Shown one piece after another: positions 47,731 through 58,869 of a stretch of DNA of 64,000 nucleotides. The stretch is from NCBI GenBank assembly GCA_034359265.1, contig CP136891.1, positions 50,398,001 through 50,462,000 of the forward strand, read 5' to 3'. Position 1 is the stretch's first letter. Every line of letters starts with the position of its first letter. Position numbers and translations under genes: made by a program. The notes beneath the pieces were generated by a model, which saw only the letters and a list, made by a program, of their open reading frames with translations, was not told where the DNA came from and ran no database searches. The stretch comes from Canna indica. Its lineage: Eukaryota > Streptophyta > Magnoliopsida > Zingiberales > Cannaceae.

Positions 47731-47742
47731 CTCTGATACCAA
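47731..47742 (-). promoter_or_regulatory. Primer-binding site, tRNA-iMet type, minus strand
   Basis: CTCTGATACCAA on the plus strand is TTGGTATCAGAG on the minus strand, three to four bases from the LTR end. Confidence 0.88.
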
Positions 47743-48514
47743 CTTTATCACACCCCAAATCCGGTATGGCCGGCCAGGGTACGCCATGTACCCCGAAGCC
47801 CAACCCCAAAACAAACTATGCATAAATAAGTAATGAGCCCAAACATTTTTTGACATTTAAAACTTAAAGGAAAATATCAAATTTTTAAACAACCGAAACA
47901 CTAATTAAACAAAAATGCTGAAGGTTCAATTTATTTTTCAAAACTTTAAAGTCCCAACAAGGACACCCCAAACTAAGAAAAATGCGGAAATGAAATAACC
48001 GAGTCTATATGACTCAACAAAATAAAAATGACTAGACTCGGTATCCTCCTCGATCACGACATGTCACGAGACCCGTTGCCCTGCCACCACCAGTCGCACT
48101 ACTGCACCCCAGTACCTCTCTCATCTAGCTCGGGTGCTGCAAAACAACAGTAGTGAGGGGTAAGTCCAACTAGGACTTAGTGAGTAGATCAGTCCTCAAT
48201 TCACCAAATCATTCATCATGCATAAAAACACAAATAGCCACCACTTGTTGATATTTTATTAAAACATCCGTCAATTTAAAAATGATGGAACAAGAATCAG
48301 TAACACATCCACCACTCCACTCATATCCACGGCAATAAGTATAAGCATTCATCAATAAACATATCCACAACAATAAAATACGATGGATGCAACACCGCAA
48401 TCATACGCATGCAATGCAACACCTCAATCATATGCATGCTCCCCGGACCCGTCGGTCCCACATAGCCACATAGGGTAGGTAGACGAGTGGTCGCCAAACT
48501 ACCACCCAGCTCAG

Positions 48515-48720
48515 TGTCACCTCTTTGGGGCATGCCCTCCTCTCACCGGCACTAACACTTTCGAGCTAGCCTGTTGGGGCATACGTTCCCCTAACCTGCT
48601 CGGGTCTCCGGACTGTCTCTTTAGGGTATGACCTCCCCTCACCAGTCGGACTTCCGTAATAAGGCCAACGATGTCTCTTTGGGGCATACCCTCCCCTCAC
48701 CAGCGAGGCTTCCGAGAAAT
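48515..48720 (-). repeat. Degenerate tandem repeat in the type C LTR
   Basis: CTCTTTGGGGCATACCCTCC followed by CCTCACCAG recurs with changes at about 48520, 48572, 48618 and 48676, four units of 46-58 bp. It occupies the same relative place (upstream of the acceptor-like site) as the type B minisatellite. Confidence 0.7.
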
Positions 48721-49281
48721 GCAACAAGCACATCACAACACCACACACGCAGATATATAAGCATAAACAAGATGTGCTATCAACAAGTAATAAAGGGTAT
48801 GTCAAGTGCATACCTCATCCTCCACCTCCTCTTGCCATGCATCACAACCACATACAGATATATATGTAGAACTAGTGCTCATAAATCATGAATATTCAGC
48901 ACAAATAAACAATCATAAAATAAAATTATAGCACTGTAAGAAATGTTGCGCCTGTATCATGAAAGCAGTGCAAAAAGAAACTCCAACTGTAAATTAATGG
49001 ACTGAAACAACAGGATAAAATAACTCATCATAGGAATCACTGATCTAGGATAAGATTCACCTCATTAACTACTATATTCATGAATCATCTCATATTGAAC
49101 CATAAAAACATATAAAATATGATTTTTTAGCTTGGCACGCAAAACGAGGCGAATCCGCCTACTATTTTAAAAATTCGAAGGTCTGGTGATCAGACAGATA
49201 TCACCAATGAATCCATAATGTTGATTAGGACAAATTTCATATATAACATGAATATTTTTGTGTAATATCCTAGATATTTAA

Positions 49282-49358
49282 ATTTTTATTTTATTTTATT
49301 TTATTTTATTTTATTTTATTTTATTTTATTTTATTTTATTTTATTTTATTTTATTTTT
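49282..49358 (+). repeat. (TTTTA)n microsatellite, about 15 units
   Basis: Pure pentanucleotide tract near the LTR start. The 3' LTR and the duplicated LTR start at 55955 have only two or three units or an A-run, so it expanded after insertion. Confidence 0.92.
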
Positions 49359-49918
49359 ATTTTTTTTGTTGCGTGTGTTTGCCAGCCTAGCGGACTATTT
49401 CTTGGTCGAGCTGAGTCGACTCATAGTCCGAAGCGAGCTTGCGATCTAGGGTAAGTAGAATATAAATTTATGAATTTATGAAATTAGGTTTGAGTGATTA
49501 GAATTATTTTTAATTATTGTGGTGTTTGGATAATTATGAATTATGCCTATGTGGGTGCATTTAATTAGATGCTTATAATTTAATTGTGTTTAATCAAGCC
49601 TAAATTAATTTAATTAAGTTTATCGGGTTAGCAGGTTGGTCTTGACTTAAGTGGATGCGGGTTGGGCTTAAGTTAGAAGGGTTAGGGTTGAGAAGGAATT
49701 ATAAAACCCCCTCCCCTAGGTTATGGCTCCAATTTTTCGACCCACACAATTGTGAGAGGAGGAGCCGCCGCCCCACCTTCCTTCCACTTCTTGGAGCCGT
49801 CGGCTTGAGTGGAGCTGCCGCCCCTCTTTCTCCCTTGTTGAGTCGAGCCACCCCCTTTGAGGCCGGATTTGGATATCGCCGTTTGGAAGTTCTTCTCCAA
49901 CTCATTTTCCTAATCAAG

Positions 49919-51450
49919 GTGAGTGGTTTTGTCCCTCCTATTTGGGTTTTCTTCGAATTTTCTTGAAGCCGCCTTGAAGATTCTTGATTTCGATAATGTT
50001 ATTTTGTGTTCTTGAGATTTTTTGGGTTTCTATGCCATGCTTAGATCTCAAATTTTGATCTCATATCATGAAATTTATGTTTAAGGGAAGATCTATGATT
50101 TTACAATTAAATCTTGTGAATGTTGGGTGTAAACCTCATCTTGGAATTCTAGATATTCTTGATGCTAAAGAATTAATTTAATTTCCTTGATTCTTGGTTT
50201 AGGGATTCTTCATATATATGCTAGTTTTTATTGAATAAAAATTATGAGATTGTATGCATGATTGGCTTGATGACATGAATCTGTGATGTTAGAAATTTAG
50301 GAATTTAATTCTGCAAAATTCGGAATTTATTTCATGTTGTGCTGGATATTTCAGCTTTCTGAAATTTATGTGTTATTTATTGAATCTGGGCTGATTTTTT
50401 ATTTCTCTTTACTATGTTATTAGATCTCTGATTATAGTCGTGTAACCTATCGTTTTGAATAGAAAACATAGTTTGGAAACATAGGACACACTTTGAAGAG
50501 TAGATTCGGGGTATACACAGCACTTCTGGGTATAATAAAACCCTAAAATAAAACCCTAATTGAGATGATCTAGATTTTAATTCTATAATTAAAATTGGGT
50601 CTAAGGGTGAGCATAATCTGTTATGAACCAACTTATAAGGTATTCATGAAATAAAACCACACGGGTTCGTGACGTTGCGAGTCTAAGGGGTAAGGGTCGG
50701 GTTTGAAGTGTTGAGATGCTTAATAGTGAGGACACCCTTAGGACACCGTAGGAGAATCTTGACTTACGTCTTGATGCGCCATATCCTTGGGAATGGCGGA
50801 GCGGCTCATTTAGGAGTCAGGTTACGGGCTACGGTCGTGTGATTGGATGTAAATTCCCAACCTGCAGGATAAGTTCGGAGGATCTTTCCCGATTATCTTG
50901 ATATGTGCATGGTTACCTTTAGGCATGGTAGGGATTCGACCTGATGCACATCTTGATGGTGATGTTGCCTTTGGGCATGGTAGGGATTCGACCTGATGCA
51001 CCTATTGATGGTGATATTGCCTTTGGGCATGGTAGGGATACGACCCGATGCACCTCTCGAGGGTGATGTTGCCTTTAGGTGTGGTAGGGATTCGCCCCGA
51101 TGCACCTCATTGATGGTGATGTTGCTTTTGGGCTTGGTAGGGGTTCGGCCCGATCACCTCTGTGATGGTGATGTTGCCTTTGGGCATGGTAGGGCTTCGA
51201 CCCGATGCACATTTTTAGGTGACATTGCCTTCGGGCATGGTAGGGCTTCGGCCTGATGCACCTCTTTGAAGAGTTAGATATCGTGGGCATGGATGGCCTT
51301 TGGGCCTGGTAGCTAGTCACATTTTTGCGACGTAGCCTTTTTAGAGATAGAATTTATTTATGTTATCTTTGTGTTTAGTTGTGAGGGCAGATAAAGTCGC
51401 TCGCTGAGTTCTTTGATCTCACCCGTTGTCGCGTGATTTCTATTTTGCAG
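49919..51450 (+). other. Putative intron inside the type B 5' LTR
   Basis: AAG/GTGAGTGG at the start and TTTCTATTTTGCAG/AGCC at the end. The 3' LTR has the same pair at 56889-58330. The minisatellite lies inside this interval. Confidence 0.4.
50911..51262 (+). repeat. LTR minisatellite, seven units of about 51 bp
   Basis: GCATGGTAGGGATTCGACC followed by TGATGCACCTCTTGATGGTG and ATGTTGCCTTTGG recurs with start points near 50923, 50976, 51028, 51080, 51132, 51184 and 51234. Confidence 0.9.
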
Positions 51451-52002
51451 AGCCTAACAGGTGAGTGGGTTGGACGCACTTGGCGTCGTTGGAGGGCAAA
51501 GGAGCCATTAGATCTCATAGCAGTCCTAGTTAGGGTCGTAGTCGAGTTTTTTTGGTAGTTGTCATGCACTTATATTAGCTTGTTTTGGCGTTGTAGCCTG
51601 AGGGCATTTATGTTATTATTTCAGGTTTTATTTGATTGAACTTTTGAACTATTCAACCTAATCGTATTTCCGCATTTTATTTACTTCTGAGTTATTAATC
51701 TAAACTTGTTATTGATTCACTTTTCCTTTAAAATAAAACTTGTTGTTTTCTTTCCGCTACACTATTTGTTTTGGCATGTGCATGGGTTAGGCTCCGGGGT
51801 ATAGGCACATATACCCTAGCCGACTAGACCAAGAGTTGTCACCGTATAGGGCATTGTTAGCGTGTCAGTATACGGTAGGGGTATGCTATGAGATCAATGG
51901 GCTAAGTCTGCACCTCAGCGTGACTTGTGGTTTGGTTTGCAAACAATGGGTGAATTTATTTGCTTAATCTTGAATTATTTCATTTCTGGTGTTTTCAGAT
52001 CA

Positions 52003-52218
52003 ATGGAGGCCTTTGATAACGCAAAGAGCGATAGTGATAGCAACTCTACTAAGCGCCGAGGCCGAGGCTGGGGCCGAGCTCGAGGGAGACCACCGCAGGC
52101 CCGAGAGGAGGTGGGACCAGATCCCATAGTTGTGCACCTGCAGGCCCGAGTGGCTGAGCTGACTGAGGCACTCTGCAGGGAGGAGGAGCCGGGACAGTCC
52201 CAGGGTAGCATAACTTGA
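52003..52218 (+). pseudogene. Gag N-terminal stub of gypsy B
   Basis: The ATG at 52003 (MEAFDNAKSDSDSNSTKRRG) fits the gag starts of the other gypsy copies and follows an acceptor-like TTTCTGGTGTTTTCAG. I prefer it to an earlier in-frame ATG at 51925 for that reason. It encodes the RG-rich N-terminus and the VVHLQARVAELTEALCREEE helix, then stops at 52216. The capsid core and knuckle are missing; unrelated sequence follows. Confidence 0.8.
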
Positions 52219-52665
52219 GGCCGTGAATGGCCCTATGCTAGAGAGTGCACCATTTTTGGGGGGGCTACCTTTGTATGGGTGCGTGGATTAGAGATCTTTG
52301 TAATAATTATTTAGTATCTTGAATGATTCATTGGGTCTCGTCATATAGTTAAATATTTATGGTGCAGAATGGTTAGGGTGGCCCTAGGGATCCTAGGGGG
52401 GCGGTTGATAGAGTTCTGCAGAATGGATCTGCAGGGGTTGGTTGAGAGTAAATTTCCCCTCAAGATGAAATTTTGGATTGATTGGATGATCTTTCTCGTA
52501 GATTTTAGGAAATATAAATTATGGGTGTAGAGCGACCTTATCCTTAAGGGCCATGGTTATGTGCGACCAAAGAGCAGTTTCGTTCTGAGGCATGTTTTGG
52601 GTGCAGATAGGTTGGGAACTTCAGGAGGGATTATCTTGGAAGAGGTAGCTAGTAGCCTGATCAAA
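52219..52665 (+). other. Unassigned block replacing gag core in gypsy B
   Basis: About 450 bp with no match to the gag or LTRs in this window and no long frame. It holds GGTGGCCCTAGGGATCCTAG and a GTAGAGCGACCTTATCC stretch. Gypsy sequence resumes at about 52670 with ACAAGAGGAAAGGCACCGA, equal to 28141. It may be a fragment of another transposon or captured host DNA. Confidence 0.5.
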
Positions 52666-52669
52666 CAAG

Positions 52670-53330
52670 AGGAAAGGCACCGATGTCAGTGGGTTCCGTA
52701 GCTCAGAGGGGTCAGACTCAGGGAGGAGGCCAGCGAGCTGGTGATTCAGAGAGGCCCATTGCATGGGTGTTTGCTATGAACCAAGAGGATGCTAAGGCGT
52801 TCAGGGCAGGTATTAGGTAACCTTATTGTAGGTTCAGCTATTGCATATGTCTTGTTCGGTCCAAGTGCTATGCACTCTTTTGTGTCTGCCTTGGTTACTG
52901 CTAAATTGTCGGGGATATCTTCTGTGCTTGAATTACCCCTTGTGGTGTCTACGCCTATGGGCGTTTCTGTTATGGCAAAGTCAATCTTTCGAGGCTGCAA
53001 GGTAGTCATTTATGGGCATGTGCTGATGGCCGATTTGACACTCCTGCCGATGTTGGAGATTGATGTGATATTGGGCATGGACTAGTTGGCGAAACATTTC
53101 ACCTCAGTTGATTGCAGGGCTAAGACTATGACCTTTAGTAAGCCCGGGATGCCCCAGTTTACCTTCTAGGGTGAGGGAAGGGGGAGCCGTTGATGGCGAT
53201 ATTAGCTCTTAAGGCCTAGAAGTTACTTTTTGGCGGGTGTCAGTTATTTTTGGCCTTTGTGTCTGTGGCAGAGGAAGGTGGAGGTGCAGCCAGAGACATC
53301 GGGAGGACACCTGTAGTATGCGGGTTCTAT
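52670..53330 (+). pseudogene. Gypsy B protease region
   Basis: The clearest frame is 52789-53085. The active-site region reads VLFGPSAMHSFVSALVT: the catalytic Asp is Gly and the following P-S-A-M matches the type A copy at 28337. LEIDVILGMD closes the domain, followed by a stop at 53083 where W is expected. Further stops lie near 53168. It cannot be an active protease. Confidence 0.8.
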
Positions 53331-54353
53331 AGTGTATTTCCTGAGGAGTTGCTAGGATTACCTCCAGAGAGAGAGATCGAATTCTGTATCAATTTATAGC
53401 CAGGGGTGAAGCCGATCTCCATTCTTCCGTATCGGATGGCACCAGTTGAGTTAAGGGAGTTGAAGTCCCAGTTGCATGAGCTGCTTGATCTGGGTTTCAT
53501 TCGCCCCAATGTTTCATCTTCGGGTGCTCCAGTGCTCTTTGTAAAGAAGAAGGATGGGTCCATGCGAATATGCATTGATTATCGACAGCTTAACAAGGTA
53601 ATAGTGAAGAATCGGTATCTATTGCCCAGGATTGATGATTTGTTTGATCAACTCCAAGGAGCGCAGGGGTTTTCTAAGATTGACCTGCAGTCAGGGTATC
53701 ATCAGTTGAGGATTCGAGATAGTGATGTCCCTAAGACTGCTTTTAGGTCAAGGTATGGGCATTTTGAGTTTTTGGTGATGTCATTCGGGATGACTAATGC
53801 ACCTGCAGTATTTATGGACCTGATGAACCGAGTGTTTAAGGAATACCTGGATAAGTTTGTGATTGTGTTCATTGATAACATTTTGATTTATTCCAGGAGC
53901 ATGGAGGAGCATGCAAAGCACTTGAGGGTAGTTCTGGAAACTCTCATGGAGCACAGGTTGTATGCCAAATTCTCCAAGTGCGAGTTCTGGCTGGAGAGTA
54001 TAGGGTTTCTTGGTCTTGTGGTGTCCAAGAAAGGAATAAAGGTGGACCCTGCAAAGATAGAGACAGTTCAGAAATGGAAGAGGCCGACCAATGTCTCGGA
54101 AATTCGCATTTTTCTAAGGTTGGCGGGTTACTACAAAAAGTTTGTGGAGAATTTCTCCAGGATTGCAGCGCCATTGACCCGCCTGATCCAGAAGAATGTC
54201 AAGTTCGAATGTGACAGTAGGTGTGAGGAGAGCTTTCTGAAGCTCAAAGACCACTTGACGTCGACGCCAATTTTAGCAGTACCCTCGGGTTCAGGAGGTT
54301 TTGTTGTTTATTGTGATGCCTCCCGAGTCGGCTTGGGTTGTGTGCTGATGTAG
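53331..54353 (+). pseudogene. Gypsy B reverse transcriptase
   Basis: Open from 53406 for 315 codons; the upstream [17 protein letters not shown] part ends in a stop at 53397. RT blocks: [18 protein letters not shown] at the start, [61 protein letters not shown], then FIDNIL at about residue 158, where the second catalytic Asp has become Asn. [26 protein letters not shown] and the RNase H start [16 protein letters not shown] follow. The Asn change alone should abolish polymerisation. Confidence 0.87.
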
Positions 54354-55890
54354 AATGGTAGACAAGATGGCTTGAGCTGTTGAAGGACTATGACTGCATG
54401 ATCATGTACCATACAGGGAAGTCTAATGTGGTAGCTAATGCTCTGAGCAGGAAGTCTATTGGCAGTCTGGCACATTTGGCAGTAAGGATGAGGCTGTTGG
54501 CTCAGGAGTTGGCCTTATGCATGGATGGAGGAGCAGTCTTGGCAGTGTTAGAATCAAGTGAGCTAGTGGCCCACTTGAGAGTGCAGTCGGCGTTGGTTGA
54601 CATGTTGCGGGCAGCGCAGGAGGAGGACACTTTTTGTGCACTCACTAAGAACCTGGCCAAGAGAGGAGATGCAGATAATGGATTTAATGTGGACTCGGAG
54701 GGCATCCTGAGGTTTAAGAACCGAATTATGGTACCAAATATGGCCGAGGTTCACAGGCAGGTGCTGGAGATGGCTCATTGATCCACCTACATTATGCATC
54801 CGGAAGCCACGAAGATGTACCGAGATCTCAGGCAGAACTATTGGTGAAAAGGCATGATAAGAGAAGTGGCTGAGTTTGTGTCTAAGTGCTTAGTGTGTCA
54901 GCAGGTGAAGGTTGAGCATTTGAAGCCGGAAGGGTTGCTCCAGAACTTAGGGGTACCAGAGTGGAAATAGGAGAAGATAACCATGGATTTTGTGACTGGG
55001 TTGCCAAAGTTCGAAAAAGGCAGTGACTCCATCTGGGTAGTGGTGGATCGCCTAACCAAGTCATCGCACTTCATACCAGTCAGGACGACCTTTTCAACCG
55101 AGCAGTATGCGAGGTTGTTTTTGGATTGGATCATTGCTTACAATGGAGTTCCAATTATGATTATCTCAGATTGGGGCACTCGGTTCATGGCTCGATTTTG
55201 GCAGTCCTTCTAGGAGGCGTTGGGCACTCAGGTTCATTTTAGTACCGCATTTCACCCTCAGACAGATGGTCAGTCAGAGCGGACTATTCAGATGCTTGAG
55301 GACATGTTGAGGGCATGTGTCTTAGACTTGGAGGGCAGTTGGGAGAGACACCTACCTTTGATTGAGTTTGCTAAAATAACAGCTACCACAGTAGCATTGG
55401 GATGGCCCCCTTTGAGGCGTTGTACGGGCAGAGATGCAGGTCGCCTGCAGGCTGGTTTGAGGCAGGAGATTCCCTTATGATGGGACCTGATTTGGGGGAG
55501 GAGGCGATGGAATTTGTGAAGCAAATCAGAGAGAGGTTGTTGGCAACTCACAATCGCCAAAAGATGTATGCGGATGGAAAGGCCAGGGAGGTAGAGTTTG
55601 CTGAGGGGGACATGGTGTTCCTCAAGGTGTCCCCTATGAAAAGGGTAGTGAGGTTTGGTAAGCAAGGAAAGCTAAGTCTTAGGTTCATTGGATCGTTTCC
55701 TATTCTCAGGCGCAAGGGAGCCATGGTCTATGAGTTGGCCCTACCTCCTAGTATGGACCGAGTATATCCAGTATTCCATGTGTCTATGCTGGAGAGGTAT
55801 ATTCAGGATGAGTTCCATGTGATCGAGCCTACCGCAATAGAGGTGGATTCAGCAGTCTCATATGAGGGAGTGTTATCCTTCATTATTTGA
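54354..55890 (+). pseudogene. Gypsy B RNase H remnant and integrase
   Basis: At 54354-54370 most of RNase H is deleted, jumping from VLM to [10 protein letters not shown]. The YHTGKSNVVANALSRK linker and integrase follow: HRSTYIMHPEATKMY split by a stop at 54779, CLVCQQVK, D in ITMDFVTGLPK, D in IISDWGTRF, E in [13 protein letters not shown], with stops near 54969 and 55211 and a one-base shift near 55372. The open C-terminal part (55402-55890) has FAEGDMVFLKVSPMKRVVRF and VYPVFHVSMLERYIQDEF, then VSYE joins directly to the last residues after the chromodomain (RYPSLFDD in shifted frame). The whole chromodomain is missing. Confidence 0.87.
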
Positions 55891-56422
55891 TGATGCGGTG
55901 AATTCTTATTCTTTTTTGAAATTCGAGGACGAATTTTCTTTAAGGATGGAGGATTGTAATATCCTAGATATTTAAATTTAATTTATTTATTTTTTGTTGC
56001 GTGTGTTTGCCAGCCTAGCGGACTAGTTCGTGGTCGAGCCGAGTCGACTCATGGTCTGGAGCGAGCTCGCGAGCTTGAGTTGGCCCTACCTCCCAGTATG
56101 GACCGAGTACATCCAGTATTCCATGTGTCTATGCTGAAGACGTATATTAGGGATGAGTCCCATGCGATCGAGCCTATCGCGGTAGAGGTGGATTCAACAG
56201 TCTCATATGAGGGAGCGTTATCATTTATTATTTGGTGATGCGGTGAGTTCTTATTCTTTTCTGAAATCCGAGGACAAATTTTCTTTAAGGAGGGAGGATT
56301 GTAATATCCTAGATATTTTTATAAAAAAAATTGTTGTTGCGTGTGTTTGCCAGCCTAGCGGACTAGTTCGTGGTCGGGCCGAGTCGACTCATGGTCCGGA
56401 GCGAGCTTGCGAGCTCGGGTAA
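55733..56422 (+). repeat. 345 bp tandem duplication across pol end and LTR start
   Basis: GAGTTGGCCCTACCTCC starts at 55733 and again at 56078. Each unit carries the integrase tail, the chromodomain-less end, a polypurine tract and about the first 120 bp of the LTR (LTR starts at 55955 and 56300). The units differ at scattered bases. Both lack the chromodomain, so that loss came first. Confidence 0.88.
56279..56299 (+). promoter_or_regulatory. Polypurine tract of gypsy B
   Basis: TTCTTTAAGGAGGGAGGAT lies directly before the LTR start. A near copy precedes the duplicated LTR start at 55955. Confidence 0.75.
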
Positions 56423-58734
56423 GTAGAATATAAATTTATGAATTTATGAAATTAGGTTTGAGTGATTGGAATTATTTTTAATTATTGTGGTGTTTGGATA
56501 ATTATGAATTATGCCAATGTGGGTACATTTAATTAGATGTTAATGATTTAATTGTGTGTTTAATCAAGACTAAATTAATTTAATTAAATTTATCGGGTTA
56601 GCGGGTTGGTCTTGCCTTAAGTGGATGCGGGTTGGGCTTAAGTTAGAAGGGTTAGGGTTGAGGAGGAATTATAAAACCCTATCCCCTAGGTTATGGCTCC
56701 AATTTTTGAAGCCACATAATTGTGAGAGGAGGAGGAGCCGCCCCTCCTTCCTTCCTCTACTTGGAGCCGTCGGCTTGAGTGGAGCCGCCGTCCCTCTTTC
56801 TCCCTTGTTGAGTCGAGCCGCCCCATTTGAGACCGGATTTGGATATCTCCACTTGGAAGTTCTTCTCTAAATCGTTTTCCTAATCAAGGTGAGTGGTGTT
56901 GTCCCTTCTATTCGGGTTTTCTTCGAATTTTCTTGAAGCCGCCTTGAAGATTCTTGATTTCGATAATGTTATTTTGTGTTCTTGAGATTTTCTGGGTTTC
57001 TATGCCATGCTTAGATCTCAAATTTTGATCTCATATCATGGAATTTATGTTTAAAGGAAGATCTGTGATTTTACAATTAAATCTTGTGAATCTTGGGTGT
57101 AAACCTCATCTTGGAATTCTAGATATTCTTGATGCTAAAGAATTAATTTAATTTCCTTGATTCTTGGTTTAGGGATTCTTGATATATATGCTAGTTTTTA
57201 TTGAATAAAAATTATGAGATTGTATGCATTATTGTCTTGATGACATGAATCTATGATGTTAGAAATTTTGGAATTTAATTCTGCAAAATTCGAATTTTAT
57301 TTCATGTTGTGCTGGAAATTTCAGCTTTCTGAAATTTATGTGTTGTTTATTGAATCTGGGGTGATTTTTGATTTCTCTGCTATTATGTAATTAGATCTCT
57401 GATTATAGTCGTGTAACCTATCGTTTTGACCAGAAAATATAGTTTGGAAACATAGGACACACTTTGAAGAGTAGATTCGGGGTATACACAGCACTTCTGG
57501 GCAGAACAAAACCGTAAAACAAAACTCTAGAACAAAACCCTAATTGAGATGATCTAGATTTTAATTCTATAATTAAAATTGGGTCTAAGGGTGAGCATAA
57601 TCTATTATAAACTAACTTACAATGTATGCATGAAATAAAACCACACGGGTTCATGACGTTGCGGGTCTAAGGGGTAAGGGTCGGGTTTGAAGTGTTGAGA
57701 AGCTTCATAGTGAGGACACCCTTAGGACACTATAAGAGAATCTTGACTTAGGTCTTGATGCGTCATATCATTGGGAATACCAAAGAGGCTCATTTAGGAG
57801 CCGGGTTACGGGCTACGCCCGTGTGGTTGGATGTAAATTCCCAATCTGCAGGATAAGTTCGGATGGCCTTTCCCGATTATCCTGATATGTGCGCGGTTAC
57901 CTTTAGGCATGGTAGGGATTCAACCCGATGCACCTCTTGATGGTCATATTGCCTTTGGGCATGGTAGAGATTCGACCCGATGCACCTCTTGATGGTGATG
58001 TTGCCTTTGGGCATGGTAGGGCTTCGGCCCGATGCACCTCTATGATGGTGATGTTGCCATTGGGCATGGTAGGGATTCGACCTGATGCATATTTTTAGGT
58101 GACGTTGCCTTCGGGCATGGTAGGGCTTCGGCCTAATGCACTTCTTTGAAGAGTTATATGTCGTTGGTATGGATGGCCTTCGGGCCTAGTAGCTACTCAC
58201 GTTTTTGCGACATGGCCTTTTTAGAGAGAGAATTTATTTATGTTATCTCTATTTTTATTTATGAGGGCAGATAAAGCCGCTCGCTGAGTTCTTTGAACTC
58301 ACCCGTTGTCGTGTGATTTCTATTTTGCAGAGCCTGACCGGTGAGGTGGGTTGGATGCACTTGGCATCGCTGGAGGGCAGAGGAGCCATTGTATCTCATA
58401 GCAGTCCTATTTAGGGTCGTAGACGAGTTTTTCTTTTGGTAGTTTCATGCACTTGTATTAGCTTGTTTTGGCGTTGTAGCCTGAGGGCATATATGTTTTT
58501 ATTTCAGGTTTTATTTGACTGAACTTTTGAACTGTTCAACCTAATCGTATTTCTGCATTTTCTTTACTTCTGAGTTATTAATCTAAACTTGTTATTGATT
58601 CACCTTTCCTTTAAAATAAAACTTGTTGTTTTCTTTCCGCTACACTATTTGTTTTGGCATGTGCATGGATTAGGCTTCGGGGTATAGGCATGTATACCCT
58701 GGCCGATCACAGGACCCTAAGTTGGGGCGTGACA
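56300..58734 (+). repeat. 3' LTR of gypsy B
   Basis: TGTAATATCCTAG to AGTTGGGGCGTGACA, 2435 bp, next to the TTTTG duplication. TATA box at 56669, donor-like site at 56888, five minisatellite units at 57900-58146, acceptor-like site ending at 58330. Confidence 0.92.
57900..58146 (+). repeat. LTR minisatellite, five units
   Basis: Same 51 bp unit as at 50911, five copies against seven in the 5' LTR of the same element. Confidence 0.9.
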
Positions 58735-58869
58735 TTTTGCTAACCTTAAGCCCTCCAAATAATTATTTAGAATAATGCAAGAAACGCCTTAATTTATTTA
58801 ATAAATCGTTGTTACAAATAAATATAACGATGTTACAATCAATAAATCTGTAATAAAATCTCAGTCCTT

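Larger units (their letters stand above)
49261..51847 (+). repeat. 5' LTR of gypsy B
   Basis: Starts TGTAATATCCTAG. Its end is eroded: AGAGTTGTCACC replaces AGTTGGGGCGTGACA. Contains the (TTTTA)n tract, TATA box TTATAAAACC at 49699, donor-like AAG/GTGAGTGG at 49918, seven minisatellite units and acceptor-like TTCTATTTTGCAG ending at 51450. Confidence 0.88.
49261..58734 (+). mobile_element. Ty3/gypsy type B element with two LTRs and TTTTG duplication
   Basis: 5' LTR 49261-51847, gag start 52003, protease, RT, RNase H remnant, integrase, partly duplicated 3' end, 3' LTR 56300-58734. Flanks are TTTTG at 49256-49260 and 58735-58739, an exact 5 bp target duplication, so insertion into the type C LTR is certain. 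The PBS is missing, most of gag is replaced by unrelated sequence, part of RNase H and the chromodomain are deleted, and stops occur throughout. The element must have used proteins of others, or lost these parts after insertion. Confidence 0.92.

Noticed and set aside
50911..51262. Regularly spaced repeats that could suggest a CRISPR array
   Set aside because: Units are directly tandem with no unique spacers, lie inside an LTR, and the DNA is from a plant nuclear genome.
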